Virus record (IMG/VR): IMGVR_UViG_3300009034_001422
Span: 1 to 38,393 of that record
Direction: 5' to 3' (one strand)
Origin: a virus
Length of the DNA stretch: 38,393 nucleotides
Positions 13,972 through 22,042 of the stretch are shown one piece after another. Each line of letters starts with the position of its first letter. Within the stretch, counting starts at the first letter, position 1. The notes beneath the pieces were generated by a model. It was not told the DNA's origin. It made no database searches and worked only from the letters and a program-made list of their open reading frames with translations. The translations under genes were made by a program, and so were the position numbers.

Positions 13972-14649
13972 ATGAACGCAAAAAGACAAAAACAAAAAGT
14001 TAGAAAGTTGGAACCATTGACTGAAAAATACAGACCGAAAAAATTGAGCCAGCTCATAGGCCAGCAGGCGGCGGCCAGGAAAGTTGCCGCGTTGACAAAG
14101 AGAGCCTGGGGCGGTCGGGCCTACTGGATCGCCGGTAAGAGCGGAACCGGCAAAACCAGCCTGGCCAGGATACTCGCGGCGATGGGAGCCGATGAATTCT
14201 TTATAACCGAATTCGATTCGGCTTTCGAGTTGGGCACAGATGACCTGGAACATATTGAACGGACAATGTTCCTATATGGCGGTGGCAAAGGTGGCAGGGT
14301 CTATATAATCAACGAAGCGCACGGCCTGCGACAATGGATAATCCAAAAGCTGCTCGGCTTGCTCGAACGCCTGCCATCGCACGTCGCGTTTATTTTTACG
14401 ACCACATCTAAGGGCCAGCAAAATCTTTTCAATGCACAGATAGACGCCGAGCCTTTGCTTAGCCGTTGCATTTACCTTGAATTGACGCTCGACCGGCTTG
14501 GCCCAAAGTTTGCCAGGCACTGCAAAAAGATCGCCGAGGCCGAAGGGCTTGATAGTAAGCCGTTGGCCGAGTATATAGAGCTGGCCAAATCAACAAACAA
14601 TAACTGCCGTGCGATGCTCCAGGCCATCGAAGCCGGCGAAATGCTCTAA
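13972..14649 (+). CDS. Clamp-loader-like AAA+ ATPase (DnaX/RFC type)
   Basis: A 225-aa protein; the ATG at 13972 has AGAAGG upstream, and an earlier in-frame start at 13930 is less likely. LTEKYRPKKLSQLIGQ (16-31) is the classic RFC/DnaX box II. Walker A is GKSGTGKTS (55-63), Walker B region VYIINEAHGL (110-119) with Asn in place of the usual Asp as in some RFC subunits, sensor 1 AFIFTTTS, and SRC with an arginine-finger-like Arg (LLSRCIYLEL). The collar and C-terminal DnaX domains are absent, so it is a bare ATPase. It may load the host clamp or act as a phage clamp-loader variant; no phage polymerase or clamp is visible. Confidence 0.85.
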   Translation: MNAKRQKQKVRKLEPLTEKYRPKKLSQLIGQQAAARKVAALTKRAWGGRAYWIAGKSGTGKTSLARILAAMGADEFFITEFDSAFELGTDDLEHIERTMFLYGGGKGGRVYIINEAHGLRQWIIQKLLGLLERLPSHVAFIFTTTSKGQQNLFNAQIDAEPLLSRCIYLELTLDRLGPKFARHCKKIAEAEGLDSKPLAEYIELAKSTNNNCRAMLQAIEAGEML

Positions 14650-14668
14650 AAGCGGAAAGGGACAGGCT

Positions 14669-14869
14669 ATGTCGAATGGCAATTTGATAAACCGAAAAGG
14701 CTGCAAGGAATTCGCCGTGCGATATGCGAGGGACACGCGAGAGGGCTGGCAGCCAAATCGGGTCAGCGGGGCTTTTCTCGATGACCTCAATACCAAAGTC
14801 AGGAACCTAATCACAAGCGCGGTCGCGAAGCATCCGACCCGCGGCAAAACGATAACCGATTTTAGCTAA
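14669..14869 (+). CDS. Small protein with possible histone-fold-like C terminus
   Basis: A 66-aa protein; ATG at 14669 follows AAAGGGACAGG, while an in-frame start at 14609 lies inside the AAA+ gene. The segment RVSGAFLDDLNTKVRNLITSAVAKHP followed by TRGKTITDF looks like the long alpha-2 helix, loop and strand of a histone fold (compare the archaeal R-K-T-(I/V)-x-x-x-D motif). The N-terminal helix is less convincing. A small basic DNA-binding protein is likely; the histone-fold call is tentative. Confidence 0.5.
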   Translation: MSNGNLINRKGCKEFAVRYARDTREGWQPNRVSGAFLDDLNTKVRNLITSAVAKHPTRGKTITDFS

Positions 14870-14890
14870 GATATTGAAAGGGAAAAAACA

Positions 14891-15055
14891 ATGGGAACGG
14901 ACAAAGAAATTCGCAAAGCATACGAAACACTGCTCGACGCAATTCACTATAAACGAAAAGTACGCAAAGACCTGGGTTATCAAATCCCGCGCGAGCATAC
15001 AATTATGATCAGACGATTACAGGCCATCGGCGTCTATTTGGACATTGTTCGATAA
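14891..15055 (+). CDS. 54-aa basic helical protein
   Basis: A 54-codon frame read directly from the sequence, starting MGTDKEIRKAYETLLDAIHY and ending VYLDIVR. GAAAGGG lies ten bases upstream. It is rich in Lys and Arg with a helical pattern. It lies between the histone-fold-like gene and a promoter, and the spacing fits a genuine operon gene. No family recognised. Confidence 0.5.
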   Translation: MGTDKEIRKAYETLLDAIHYKRKVRKDLGYQIPREHTIMIRRLQAIGVYLDIVR

Positions 15056-15063
15056 AGAATATA

Positions 15064-15092
15064 TTGACTATCAACGATATATATGCTATATA
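15064..15092 (+). promoter_or_regulatory. Sigma-70-like promoter for the RHH-like regulator
   Basis: TTGACT (15064-15069), a 17-base spacer and TATATA (15087-15092), 25 bases before the ATG at 15117. AGGAG at 15104-15108 is the ribosome site. The TATATA-rich spacer resembles that of the promoter at 13241, so the two may be co-regulated. Confidence 0.62.
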
Positions 15093-15116
15093 GAAAGCAT
15101 TTAGGAGATTACAGAT

Positions 15117-15302
15117 ATGAGTACAAAACGAAAAGAACAACGAACAAGCTGGCCGATGGTCCGGGTCAGTCCGCAAAACCACGCAGCGCTTCGCAAGGCG
15201 GCGGCAATGGAATCCGGCAAGCAGGGCAAGCCGATTAGCCTGGTGGATTTTAGCAATCGGGTTGTTGGTAGAGGCTTAAAGGCGCTCGGGTATTCGGTCT
15301 AA
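15117..15302 (+). CDS. Ribbon-helix-helix-like DNA-binding protein
   Basis: A 61-aa protein: a strand-like WPMVRVSPQNHAALRKAAA, then KPISLVDFSNRVVGRGLKAL. This order (short strand, helix, turn, helix) and size match Arc/CopG-type ribbon-helix-helix repressors. It has its own promoter and AGGAG site. It may autoregulate that promoter or control the two following small genes; this is inference. Confidence 0.65.
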   Translation: MSTKRKEQRTSWPMVRVSPQNHAALRKAAAMESGKQGKPISLVDFSNRVVGRGLKALGYSV

Positions 15303-15322
15303 TAACAGGAAAGGGACAGAAG

Positions 15323-15514
15323 ATGATTGAAATAAAAGCAGAAAAGGTCACACTTGATGAAGTACAGAAAATAGCATCACCGGATTCAGGAATTGTACCG
15401 GTCTTTGATAGGCCGATGATTATAGAGGTTCCACAGGATGGTGTTAAAATAACTTTGCCACCAGGGCTTGATAATGGTATCAAAATCAATTTTGAAGATA
15501 AGGACAGAAGATGA
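15323..15514 (+). CDS. Small hypothetical protein
   Basis: A 63-aa acidic, strand-rich protein (IKAEKVTLDEVQKI, MIIEVPQDGVKITLPPG, IKINFEDKD). AAAGGGA precedes the ATG, and the stop overlaps the next start (ATGA). No family recognised. Confidence 0.55.
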   Translation: MIEIKAEKVTLDEVQKIASPDSGIVPVFDRPMIIEVPQDGVKITLPPGLDNGIKINFEDKDRR

Positions 15515-15735
15515 CTGAAAAAGAATTGGCAGAGACTATCGAAGCTGGAATAAATCAATGGCTGGTTAGCTCGGAGTCCGATTTGGTTGGCTATTGCCCT
15601 CTTTGTGGCAATCAGGGTAAGGACCCGGCCTTCGGCGATAGGGAACCATCACACAAAGAGTTCGCCGAATTCCTTGCGAAACACATCAAGCAATCGGAAA
15701 ATATTCCGTATTACGGGCGAGTAAAAAAAGAATAA
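15511..15735 (+). CDS. Small protein with a CxxC zinc knuckle
   Basis: A 74-aa protein coupled to the previous gene by an ATGA overlap. Helical start, then LVGYCPLCGNQGKDP with one CxxC pair, then FAEFLAKHIKQ. A single CxxC may bind zinc as a dimer or together with its histidines. Function unknown. Confidence 0.58.
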   Translation: MTEKELAETIEAGINQWLVSSESDLVGYCPLCGNQGKDPAFGDREPSHKEFAEFLAKHIKQSENIPYYGRVKKE

Positions 15736-15974
15736 TCCGTGGAATCTGCGCTGCCGCCACTCCATCTTATCAAATCGCCCCTATTTCTTAATTCAGCACT
15801 ATATAACTATGTCATTATACATTTTAAGCCGTTCACGCGGCACACAGGCACGCCCATGAGCCAAATACAGGGGCTATCCAGGCAACTGCAACCGCAAAAA
15901 AAACTTTCACCTAATTACTAATTCTTAGTAATCAACATATTTCCATGCCGCCAGCGGTTTCGTAGTTTGTTTTT
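15736..15974. other. Intergenic region before the head genes
   Basis: About 240 bases without a convincing gene. It starts with a fragment of the AATCCGTGGAATCTGCG repeat type also found at 5600. It contains the palindrome at 15914-15932. No strong promoter was found, although late head transcription should start here or upstream. The 60-codon frame starting at 15739 has no ribosome site. Confidence 0.5.
15914..15932. promoter_or_regulatory. Perfect inverted repeat upstream of the head genes
   Basis: ATTACTAA, a TTC loop and TTAGTAAT: eight-base perfect arms. It lies 43 bases before the gpW-like gene. AT-rich symmetry and position suit an operator for a dimeric regulator of late genes better than a terminator, since no T run follows. 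Confidence 0.45.
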
Positions 15975-16175
15975 ATGGCAGAGCGAACTCTGGCACAGCA
16001 GTTGACGGATATCGATGCCGCGATCGAAGCGATTGTGACGGGTGGGCAAAGCTACTCGATCGCCGGTAGAACGTATACCAGGGCAAATCTTTCCGAGCTT
16101 CGCGCTGAACGAAACGATATTCTCCGGCGGATCGAGCACGAAACCGGCCACGGTAGGCGCAGGGCGGAATTCTAA
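15975..16175 (+). CDS. Head-tail joining protein, gpW-like
   Basis: A 66-aa protein of the lambda gpW type. LAQQLTDIDAAIEAIVTGGQSYSIAGRTYTRANLSELRAERNDI follows the family pattern: a first helix, the G-x-x-x-x-x-x-x-G-R-x-x-x-R hairpin, then a second helix. Size matches gpW (about 68 aa). It would stabilise packaged DNA at the portal and allow tail attachment. It sits just before the portal gene, as in lambda. No good ribosome site is visible before the ATG. Confidence 0.82.
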   Translation: MAERTLAQQLTDIDAAIEAIVTGGQSYSIAGRTYTRANLSELRAERNDILRRIEHETGHGRRRAEF

Positions 16176-16209
16176 CTGACTTGCTAAGTCAGCAAGGATA
16201 TTGCGAAAA

Positions 16210-16323
16210 ATGGAGCTTTTAGAAGTATATAGAGAATTGCGAGATGGCGATGGACATGGCCGGTTCAAAACTCTTTGGATTCTGCTGCACCTTTATTTGT
16301 TCGGTATTTATGGTGAGAATTGA
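16210..16323 (+). CDS. Possible 37-aa leader peptide before portal
   Basis: A 37-codon frame (MELLEVYRELRDGDGHGRFK and a hydrophobic tail) with AAGGA ten bases upstream. Its TGA (16321-16323) overlaps the TTG start of the portal gene at 16320, the geometry of translational coupling. It could be a real small membrane-associated protein or only a coupling leader. Confidence 0.35.
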   Translation: MELLEVYRELRDGDGHGRFKTLWILLHLYLFGIYGEN

Positions 16324-17798
16324 GACAGGCAAGAAAACAACTCAGGCCGGATGGCGAATGGTCGAAAAAGACCTCGGACCGGGTCGATAACCTGGTAGGG
16401 ATTCTTTTCCCAAAGGCAGCGCTACGGCGAAAGGCCTATCGATTCGGATACGAGGCCCTGGACAAACACAGGACTCGCAAGAAACGAACTGGTTTGGGCG
16501 GCAAGGGTGATACTCACTTAACCAGGGACAATCTCTATAACCTTCGAGAAGTCAGCCGCGAATTGATGCGGAATAACCCATTAGCTAAGCGATTATTAAA
16601 AGTAGAGCAAAACGGAATCATTGGATCCGGCGTCAAAATCCAGGCTCGAACCGATGATGATGGTCTTGACAAAGAGCTGGAGTCAGCCTGGAAAGAGGAG
16701 ATGCTGGATAAGCCCTGCGATGTCACTGGCCGACTCAATTTTAATCAGTATGTCCGCAAGTATTTCCTGGCTTATAGGCGGGATGGCGATGCGGCAACAA
16801 TTTTTCTCGATGATGAATTGCAGGCGATAGAAGGCGAGCAGATAGGGACGCCAGTCGGGCGAAAAAAAGAAATGGCGAAGAACTTCGAGGTTGTCAATGG
16901 CATAGCATACAGCAAAAAGACCAAAAAAGTTGTCGGTTACTATATCGGTGAGGCGAGTGACTATGGCTTTATAAAATCGGGCAGCTATGAAAAATATCTG
17001 GCCGACCATGTTCATTTAATGTTCGATCCGGAACGATTTAGTCAATCGCGGGGAGAACCCATTCTTACATCAAGCGTCAAATTGATTGATATTCTGTGCG
17101 ACTATATCGATGCCGAATTGGTAGCAGCCAAAGTAAATGCCTGCTTTTCTATGTTTATTAAATCCGAATATCCGGACATTCCAGCGGCCTATACCAAAGG
17201 GATATCATCGAGCGGACTGGATGAAGATGATGAACCGCTCGAAAAAATGGAGCCCGGCATCATAATGTATGGCAAGCCGGGCGAAGAAGCCCAGGGCATA
17301 GGCCAGACGAGACCAGCCAGTCAATTTGATCCGTTTATACTTCGTATTCTATCACTTATTGGTGGGCCTTTATCTATGCCGCTTATGCTGGTAACTCAGG
17401 ATTTTTCCGGTGCAACCTTTATGAACGCCCGATTAGCTTATCAGAAAGTGCAAGAGGAATGGCAGGCGCAGCAGGACAATATCGTAAAACCTTTTGTCAG
17501 TCGCGTATGGCGATGGAAATTGGGTCGGCTCCTGGATACAAAGCGGCTCAAAGTCAATAGTAATGATAAAATTTTTCGGCACGAAATTCTGTGTCGCAGG
17601 TGGCCATACGTTGACCCGTTCAAAGAGGCAAAAGCGGATGAACAACAGCTACTTAATGGCACTATATCACGGACCGAAATTTGCGCTCGGATGGGTCGGG
17701 ACTTTACGGATGTCACCGATGAATTGGAGAGGGAAAGTAAGTATCGAAGCCGCAAGGACCTTCCGCAGAAATCGGCGCCAGTCAAAAAAGGTGATTAA
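16320..17798 (+). CDS. Portal protein, lambda gpB type
   Basis: A 492-aa portal of the lambda family (Phage_portal_2). Diagnostic stretches include LREVSRELMRNNPLAKRLLKVEQNGIIGSG (about 77-106), the wing and clip region with YFLAYRRDGDAATIF, HVHLMFDPERFSQSRGEPIL and the C-terminal MNARLAYQKVQEEWQAQQ stem region. Twelve copies form the DNA entry ring. An in-frame stop lies at 16314-16316 and no ATG or GTG occurs before residue 85, so TTG at 16320 is the start, coupled to the short frame above. The gene ends two bases before the protease gene. Confidence 0.93.
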   Translation: MRQARKQLRPDGEWSKKTSDRVDNLVGILFPKAALRRKAYRFGYEALDKHRTRKKRTGLGGKGDTHLTRDNLYNLREVSRELMRNNPLAKRLLKVEQNGIIGSGVKIQARTDDDGLDKELESAWKEEMLDKPCDVTGRLNFNQYVRKYFLAYRRDGDAATIFLDDELQAIEGEQIGTPVGRKKEMAKNFEVVNGIAYSKKTKKVVGYYIGEASDYGFIKSGSYEKYLADHVHLMFDPERFSQSRGEPILTSSVKLIDILCDYIDAELVAAKVNACFSMFIKSEYPDIPAAYTKGISSSGLDEDDEPLEKMEPGIIMYGKPGEEAQGIGQTRPASQFDPFILRILSLIGGPLSMPLMLVTQDFSGATFMNARLAYQKVQEEWQAQQDNIVKPFVSRVWRWKLGRLLDTKRLKVNSNDKIFRHEILCRRWPYVDPFKEAKADEQQLLNGTISRTEICARMGRDFTDVTDELERESKYRSRKDLPQKSAPVKKGD

Positions 17799-17800
17799 CT

Positions 17801-19066
17801 ATGCCCGTAAGCTGTAAATTGAGAAATGGAAAATATAGAATCGTCGAGCCATCGGGCAAGATTGCCAAGACCAAAAAGGGCAATGCGGTCGATGGCGGTG
17901 GCCACGCAACCAAAGCCGGCTGCCAGAGCCAGGCCCGGGCAATCAATAGAAACTTGGGAGATAATGCAATGAACAATACAAAAGAAAACACAGCGCCACT
18001 CAGCGCTTGTATATTCAGCGAACCGTGCGAGGTTAGCTTTACCCGAACGGATTCGGATTTAAAAACCGACCAATTCAGAATTACAGCTTATACTGGGCGT
18101 GTGATTCCTGGTCACTGGCTGTGGGGAAATATCGCGTTTGACCTTACCGGCCTGGAGTTCAAGAAAAAGAAAACTCCGGTGCTGGAAGAACATACAAAGC
18201 ACAAGCGCATCGGCTTCACCACCAAGCAAGACATCAGCGACAAAGTAATCGTTGAGGGAAACTTTTTGACTAACCAAAACGCGCAGCAAATAAAGCAGGA
18301 CATAACAGACGGTTTTCCGATGCAGGCTTCTCTGAAAGTACCGCCGGAATTGGTCGAACACGTTCAGCAAGGTGAAAGTGTCCGCGTTAATGGCCAAGTA
18401 TTGAAAGGACCAGGGACAGTATTTCGCAAGGCCAAAATTATAGAGGTTAGTATGTGCAGCCTGGGCGCTGATAGTAACACGAAATCCAAGATGTTCGCGG
18501 AGGACGATAAAGTTACAGTTAATTTTAATATTATTGAAGGAGACCAGACAATGGGTAAGGAACAGAAAACAGAAATCGTACTGACTGCAGAAACATTTGC
18601 CGCCGATTATCCGGACCTGTTCGCAGAGATTACAGCGGATGCGAAGGATCAAGCCTGCAAGGAAACGAGGGAGCTTTTCGGCGAGTTCGCGAAAAGGTTC
18701 AAAGGAGACCCAGCGTTTTGCATCGAGCAATTCAGCGAAGGCGTTTCGCTGGAAGATGCAACGGTGGCCTTTGCAGGGAAGGTAAAAGAGGAGCTGGAGA
18801 AGGCAAAGGCAAAGACGATTGAATTGCAGGCCGAAGCTGACAAGACGCACGTGGACCCCGCGGTCCACGAATTCAGCGATGAACAGAAAAGCGACAAGAC
18901 AACCACTACCAAGGTACAGACGCCAGAGGAAAAATTCAGTGATGAATTCAACGCTGACAATGAGGAAGGCGAAAAAATACGCTCGGAGTTCTCCAGTGTA
19001 GAGACCTACATCGCCTATAAAAAGGCAGATGCCCAGGGCCAGGTCCGCATAAAAAGTCGTGGATAA
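17801..19066 (+). CDS. Prohead protease fused to scaffold
   Basis: A 421-aa protein. Residues 1-55 are an extension (RNGKYRIVEPSGKIAKTKKG...DGGGHATKAGCQSQ). Residues about 75-225 form the protease-like part with VLEEHTKHKRIGF (likely catalytic His) and FPMQASLKVPPE followed by KIIEVSMCSLGAD, where the Ser and strand of the S78-type fold are expected. Residues about 255-421 are charged and helical with coiled-coil character (VKEELEKAKAKTIELQAEADK), like a scaffold. A second possible start is ATG 17969. It would shape and mature the prohead before packaging. Confidence 0.82.
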   Translation: MPVSCKLRNGKYRIVEPSGKIAKTKKGNAVDGGGHATKAGCQSQARAINRNLGDNAMNNTKENTAPLSACIFSEPCEVSFTRTDSDLKTDQFRITAYTGRVIPGHWLWGNIAFDLTGLEFKKKKTPVLEEHTKHKRIGFTTKQDISDKVIVEGNFLTNQNAQQIKQDITDGFPMQASLKVPPELVEHVQQGESVRVNGQVLKGPGTVFRKAKIIEVSMCSLGADSNTKSKMFAEDDKVTVNFNIIEGDQTMGKEQKTEIVLTAETFAADYPDLFAEITADAKDQACKETRELFGEFAKRFKGDPAFCIEQFSEGVSLEDATVAFAGKVKEELEKAKAKTIELQAEADKTHVDPAVHEFSDEQKSDKTTTTKVQTPEEKFSDEFNADNEEGEKIRSEFSSVETYIAYKKADAQGQVRIKSRG

Positions 19067-19147
19067 TTACATTTTTGTAGTCAGTGAAAAAATTAATAAT
19101 CAAAAATTCGCAGTTTCTGCATAGCTAAAAGAAAGAAAGGGACAAAT

Positions 19148-19600
19148 ATGGCAAAAAGAAAGAACGAAAAAACGAAGGATAAAACACCACCAAAGGGCAA
19201 AGATAAAAAACCGCCGAAGGAGCTTGACATCGATAAGATTATTACGAACGCAAAATTAGAGGCTGCCAGAGAGATCGCAGAAATGCCGGTCGAGCTTTTC
19301 AAAGAAAAGTTCGCAGGACTTTATGGCAAGATCGCAGCTCGTATGATTGCCGAGGCAGCCGGCGCCAATTTGAAGATTCCAGGCTTTTTGCTGGACCCTG
19401 AAGACCCATTCGCCGAGGGTGCTGCCAGGACGTATGCAAACCTCAAAAAGACGGGACCTTTGAGATTGCCGCTCGTCTTACCATACAAAGACAAGGCGAC
19501 AATAAAAGCCTTGCAAAACTACATACAGCGAGCATCAGGCGCCGGCGATGAAGCCCGGGCCAAGGTGGCACGCGAAGCATTAGCAAAATTAGTAGATTGA
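19148..19600 (+). CDS. Hypothetical head-module protein
   Basis: A 150-aa protein after GAAAGGGA. The first 26 residues are almost all Lys, Pro and charged residues; the rest is helical (LEAAREIAEMPVELFKEKFAGLYGKIAARMIAEAAG) with an alanine-rich C terminus. It lies between the scaffold and decoration genes, so an assembly or DNA-binding internal head role is plausible. No family recognised. Confidence 0.6.
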   Translation: MAKRKNEKTKDKTPPKGKDKKPPKELDIDKIITNAKLEAAREIAEMPVELFKEKFAGLYGKIAARMIAEAAGANLKIPGFLLDPEDPFAEGAARTYANLKKTGPLRLPLVLPYKDKATIKALQNYIQRASGAGDEARAKVAREALAKLVD

Positions 19601-19682
19601 TTTGTGTGACCAGCCGGCTCAATGAAACCAGCTTGCTGGGAACGAACGATAAAAGAAAACATTTTTTTGAAAGGGCAAAACA

Positions 19683-20444
19683 ATGACAACTTTAGCAGCA
19701 AACGCTCCAATGGTACAAGTCCAAAGCGATACTTGCGGTATTGGGATCATCGCCGCCGACATTGTATATGAGGGCGCAATGGTAGGGGACAACGGGGCCG
19801 GATATGGCAGACCTCTTGTGGCCGGCGACAAGTTCGTTGGCCACGCCAGGGACAAGGTCGATAACTCAAGCGGCGCTGCCGGCGATAAGAATATCGCCCT
19901 GTTATCCGGCCGATACAAATTGGAAGTGGCGCTGGTCGGTACGATTACCGATGTCGGCCAGCCGGTCTACGCATCGGATGATGCAACATATACATTCGTG
20001 GCTGTAAGCAATAGTTATGTCGGCGTAGTCAGTCGATATGTTAGCGCGACGAAGATGGAAGTGGAATTTCGGCCAGGGGATTACGATGAATTCGGGCCAA
20101 CGGTACCAAGAGAGACCAAGAGCGCCAACTATACGGTCGACGCCCTGGATTCCGGTAAAATCATCTATGTCGATACGGATGCGAAGGTAATAACACTACC
20201 AGCTACGGATGCAGGGATTACAGTTACTTTTGTTAATGCCGGTTCGTTTGGTACGGTTCTATTGACAATCGACCCGAACGCAAACGACAAGATTCAGGGT
20301 AACGACATCAGTTCTGCAGACAACAAGGATTTACTAAATACGAAGGCAACGGCACAGAGAGGAGATTTCGTGACATTAGTTGCTGATGGTACCGATGGCT
20401 GGTTTATAACGGCACAGAGAGGGACCTGGGCCAGAGAGGCCTAA
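19683..20444 (+). CDS. Capsid decoration (cement) protein
   Basis: A 253-aa protein. Residues 1-135 fit the DUF2190/decoration pattern: IIAADIVYEGAMVGDNGAGYGRPLVAGDKFVGHA, then VALVGTITDVGQPVYASDDATYTF. This is a beta-rich protein that binds the outside of the shell. Residues about 145-253 form a second beta domain (ADGTDGWFITAQRG type), commonly seen as an add-on in phage surface proteins. TTTTTTTGAAAGGG precedes the ATG. Its position before the capsid gene is typical. Confidence 0.8.
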   Translation: MTTLAANAPMVQVQSDTCGIGIIAADIVYEGAMVGDNGAGYGRPLVAGDKFVGHARDKVDNSSGAAGDKNIALLSGRYKLEVALVGTITDVGQPVYASDDATYTFVAVSNSYVGVVSRYVSATKMEVEFRPGDYDEFGPTVPRETKSANYTVDALDSGKIIYVDTDAKVITLPATDAGITVTFVNAGSFGTVLLTIDPNANDKIQGNDISSADNKDLLNTKATAQRGDFVTLVADGTDGWFITAQRGTWAREA

Positions 20445-20493
20445 GAAAAGTAAAGAGAACGCTCTTTTAATAAGTTCATATTCGGGTTCGATT

Positions 20494-20511
20494 GCCTGCC
20501 GGCCGGCAGGC
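20494..20511. repeat. 18-bp perfect palindrome
   Basis: GCCTGCCGGCCGGCAGGC, fully self-complementary with no loop, between the decoration and capsid genes and just before the terminator. Palindromes with a CTGCCGGC core are frequent as scattered genomic elements in GC-moderate bacteria; regulatory meaning here is unknown. Confidence 0.7.
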
Positions 20512-20532
20512 GACCGACGTAAGAACAAAAAA

Positions 20533-20577
20533 GCGGCTGTGTAGGGGCCTACACCTTCTACGCAGTCGCTTTTTTTG
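20533..20577 (+). terminator. Strong intrinsic terminator before the capsid gene
   Basis: GCGGCTGTGTAG (20533-20544) pairs with CTACGCAGTCGC (20558-20569) over 12 positions with two G-U pairs, followed by eight Ts. It would reduce readthrough between decoration and capsid, implying either a separate capsid promoter or antitermination. Confidence 0.82.
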
Positions 20578-20615
20578 TTGCCCGAATCAACCGTAAATTT
20601 CGAAAGGAGTACAAG

Positions 20616-21572
20616 ATGGGAGCAGCAAGTTTAGGGACGCGCGACATAATCGGCAGGTTTTTTCTAAAGCTCGAAGAGTATGTCGGCACGAGCTGGATCG
20701 ATTTGGTTTCGATTCTATTTGATTCGGACCAGGAGACCGAGACTTACGCCTGGCTGGGTATGGTACCGGCGATGCGGGAATGGATCGGAGGCCGGCAGGC
20801 CAAGGGGTTCCGCGAGAACAGCCTATCAATAACCAATAAAAAATTCGAGGCAACGATCGATTTGTTGGTTGACTGGATTCGCAGGAACAAGACACAACAG
20901 ATCGACATTCGAATTTCAGAATTGGCAAGCCGATGCGTAGAACACTGGACGAAATTGCTCAGCACATTTATCGCAAATGGGACCGGGTCAACGAGCGGCC
21001 TCTGCTATGATGGCCAGTATTTCTTCGATACGGACCATAGTGAGGGTGACAGCGGCACGCAATTGAATCTATTGGCCGCGGCCCAGGTCGGAGCTCTCGA
21101 TGTTACCACAGCCACCGCACCAACAGCAACCGAGGCCGTGGATGCAATCTTAGGTGTGATTGCCTACATGCTGACGTACAAAGATGACCAAGGTGAGCCG
21201 ATGAACGCCAACGCCAGGGAGTTTCTGGTTATGACCAGCCCGAACCTATGGCCACGACTGGCACCGGCAGTCATGGCCGAGGCAATTACCGGCGGCGAGA
21301 CGAACGTTATCCTGACATTAAAGAAGGACAACTTCACTGTCCGCCTGGCTTGCAATCCGCGGCTGACCTATACCACCCAGTTCGTCACATTCCGTACCGA
21401 TGCACCGGCGAAGGCGCTTATCAGACAAGAGGAAGAAAAGATGACGGTCAGTGCCAAGGCCGATGGCTCCGATTACGAATTCGATTTTGATGCACACCAG
21501 TACGGCGTGAAGGCAATCCGCAACGTTGGCTACGGCTATTGGCAGTACGCGAGCCACGCGACATTGAGCTAA
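20616..21572 (+). CDS. Major capsid protein, Mu gpT-like
   Basis: A 318-aa protein with GAAAGGAG upstream. MREWIGGRQAKGFRENSLSITNKKFEATIDLLVDWIRRNK (about 52-92) is the signature stretch of Mu-like gpT major head proteins (W-I-G-x-R...L-x-N-K-x-F-E-x-T-I). Later GQYFFDTDHSEG and VLMTSPNLWP-like segments also match the family. Length is near the usual 300. It forms the HK97-fold shell. Pairing a Mu-type capsid with a lambda-type portal and terminase is a mosaic arrangement. Confidence 0.92.
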   Translation: MGAASLGTRDIIGRFFLKLEEYVGTSWIDLVSILFDSDQETETYAWLGMVPAMREWIGGRQAKGFRENSLSITNKKFEATIDLLVDWIRRNKTQQIDIRISELASRCVEHWTKLLSTFIANGTGSTSGLCYDGQYFFDTDHSEGDSGTQLNLLAAAQVGALDVTTATAPTATEAVDAILGVIAYMLTYKDDQGEPMNANAREFLVMTSPNLWPRLAPAVMAEAITGGETNVILTLKKDNFTVRLACNPRLTYTTQFVTFRTDAPAKALIRQEEEKMTVSAKADGSDYEFDFDAHQYGVKAIRNVGYGYWQYASHATLS

Positions 21573-21622
21573 TAGGGATTTTATAATCTTAATTCGTTCG
21601 GGAGACAGGTAGGTGCGACGGT

Positions 21623-21654
21623 GCCCCACTTTGCGAGGGAGCGCGGAGTGGGGC
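21623..21654 (+). other. RNA hairpin in the leader of the XhlA-like gene
   Basis: GCCCCACT (21623-21630) pairs perfectly with AGTGGGGC (21647-21654) around a 16-base G-rich loop. No T run follows, so it is not a simple terminator. It lies 28 bases before the next ATG and could protect or gate that message. Confidence 0.5.
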
Positions 21655-21681
21655 TGCCCATGCACATTAAGGAGTATCGGC

Positions 21682-21864
21682 ATGAGTCCGGAACCGAAAC
21701 CGCCGTGTGGCGAGCATGATGTGCGATTGGAACACCTTGAAGAGACAAACAAAGAACAATGGGAGGCAATCAATCGCTTGCGCAATCGACCGCCTATATG
21801 GGCGACGGTAGTGATTTCTCTATTGATGTTTTTGTTGGGCTGCTTTGTCCGATTGCCAGGCTAA
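21682..21864 (+). CDS. XhlA/holin-like small membrane protein
   Basis: A 60-aa protein; AAGGAG lies seven bases before the ATG. Residues about 12-38 are helical (DVRLEHLEETNKEQWEAINRL), then one membrane helix WATVVISLLMFLLGCFV at the C terminus. This order matches XhlA-type haemolysin/holin helper proteins, which pair a coiled coil with a C-terminal anchor. It may take part in lysis. A tail-assembly or envelope role is the alternative. Confidence 0.55.
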   Translation: MSPEPKPPCGEHDVRLEHLEETNKEQWEAINRLRNRPPIWATVVISLLMFLLGCFVRLPG

Positions 21865-21868
21865 TAAA

Positions 21869-22042
21869 ATGAGTACTATCAAGGAACATCTCGATAAGAT
21901 TTTGGATGAAACAAAAGAACTGCATACTCATGCACAAAAAGAATTCGGCAATGAATGTGCCGCTATCAACGCTATCGAACTGGCAGCGCATGAGGCCAGG
22001 CAGGCATTCGACCAGAGGGTAAACCTGGATAATCGACAATGA
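21869..22042 (+). CDS. Small helical hypothetical protein
   Basis: A 57-aa protein (STIKEHLDKILDETKELHTH...), four bases after the previous stop, predicted mostly helical and charged. Its last codons overlap the next ATG at 22039. No family recognised. Confidence 0.5.
   Translation: MSTIKEHLDKILDETKELHTHAQKEFGNECAAINAIELAAHEARQAFDQRVNLDNRQ

Noticed and set aside
18059-18868. 269-codon minus-strand frame
   Set aside because: It is a complement-strand shadow of the protease/scaffold gene and lacks a ribosome site or sensible protein composition.
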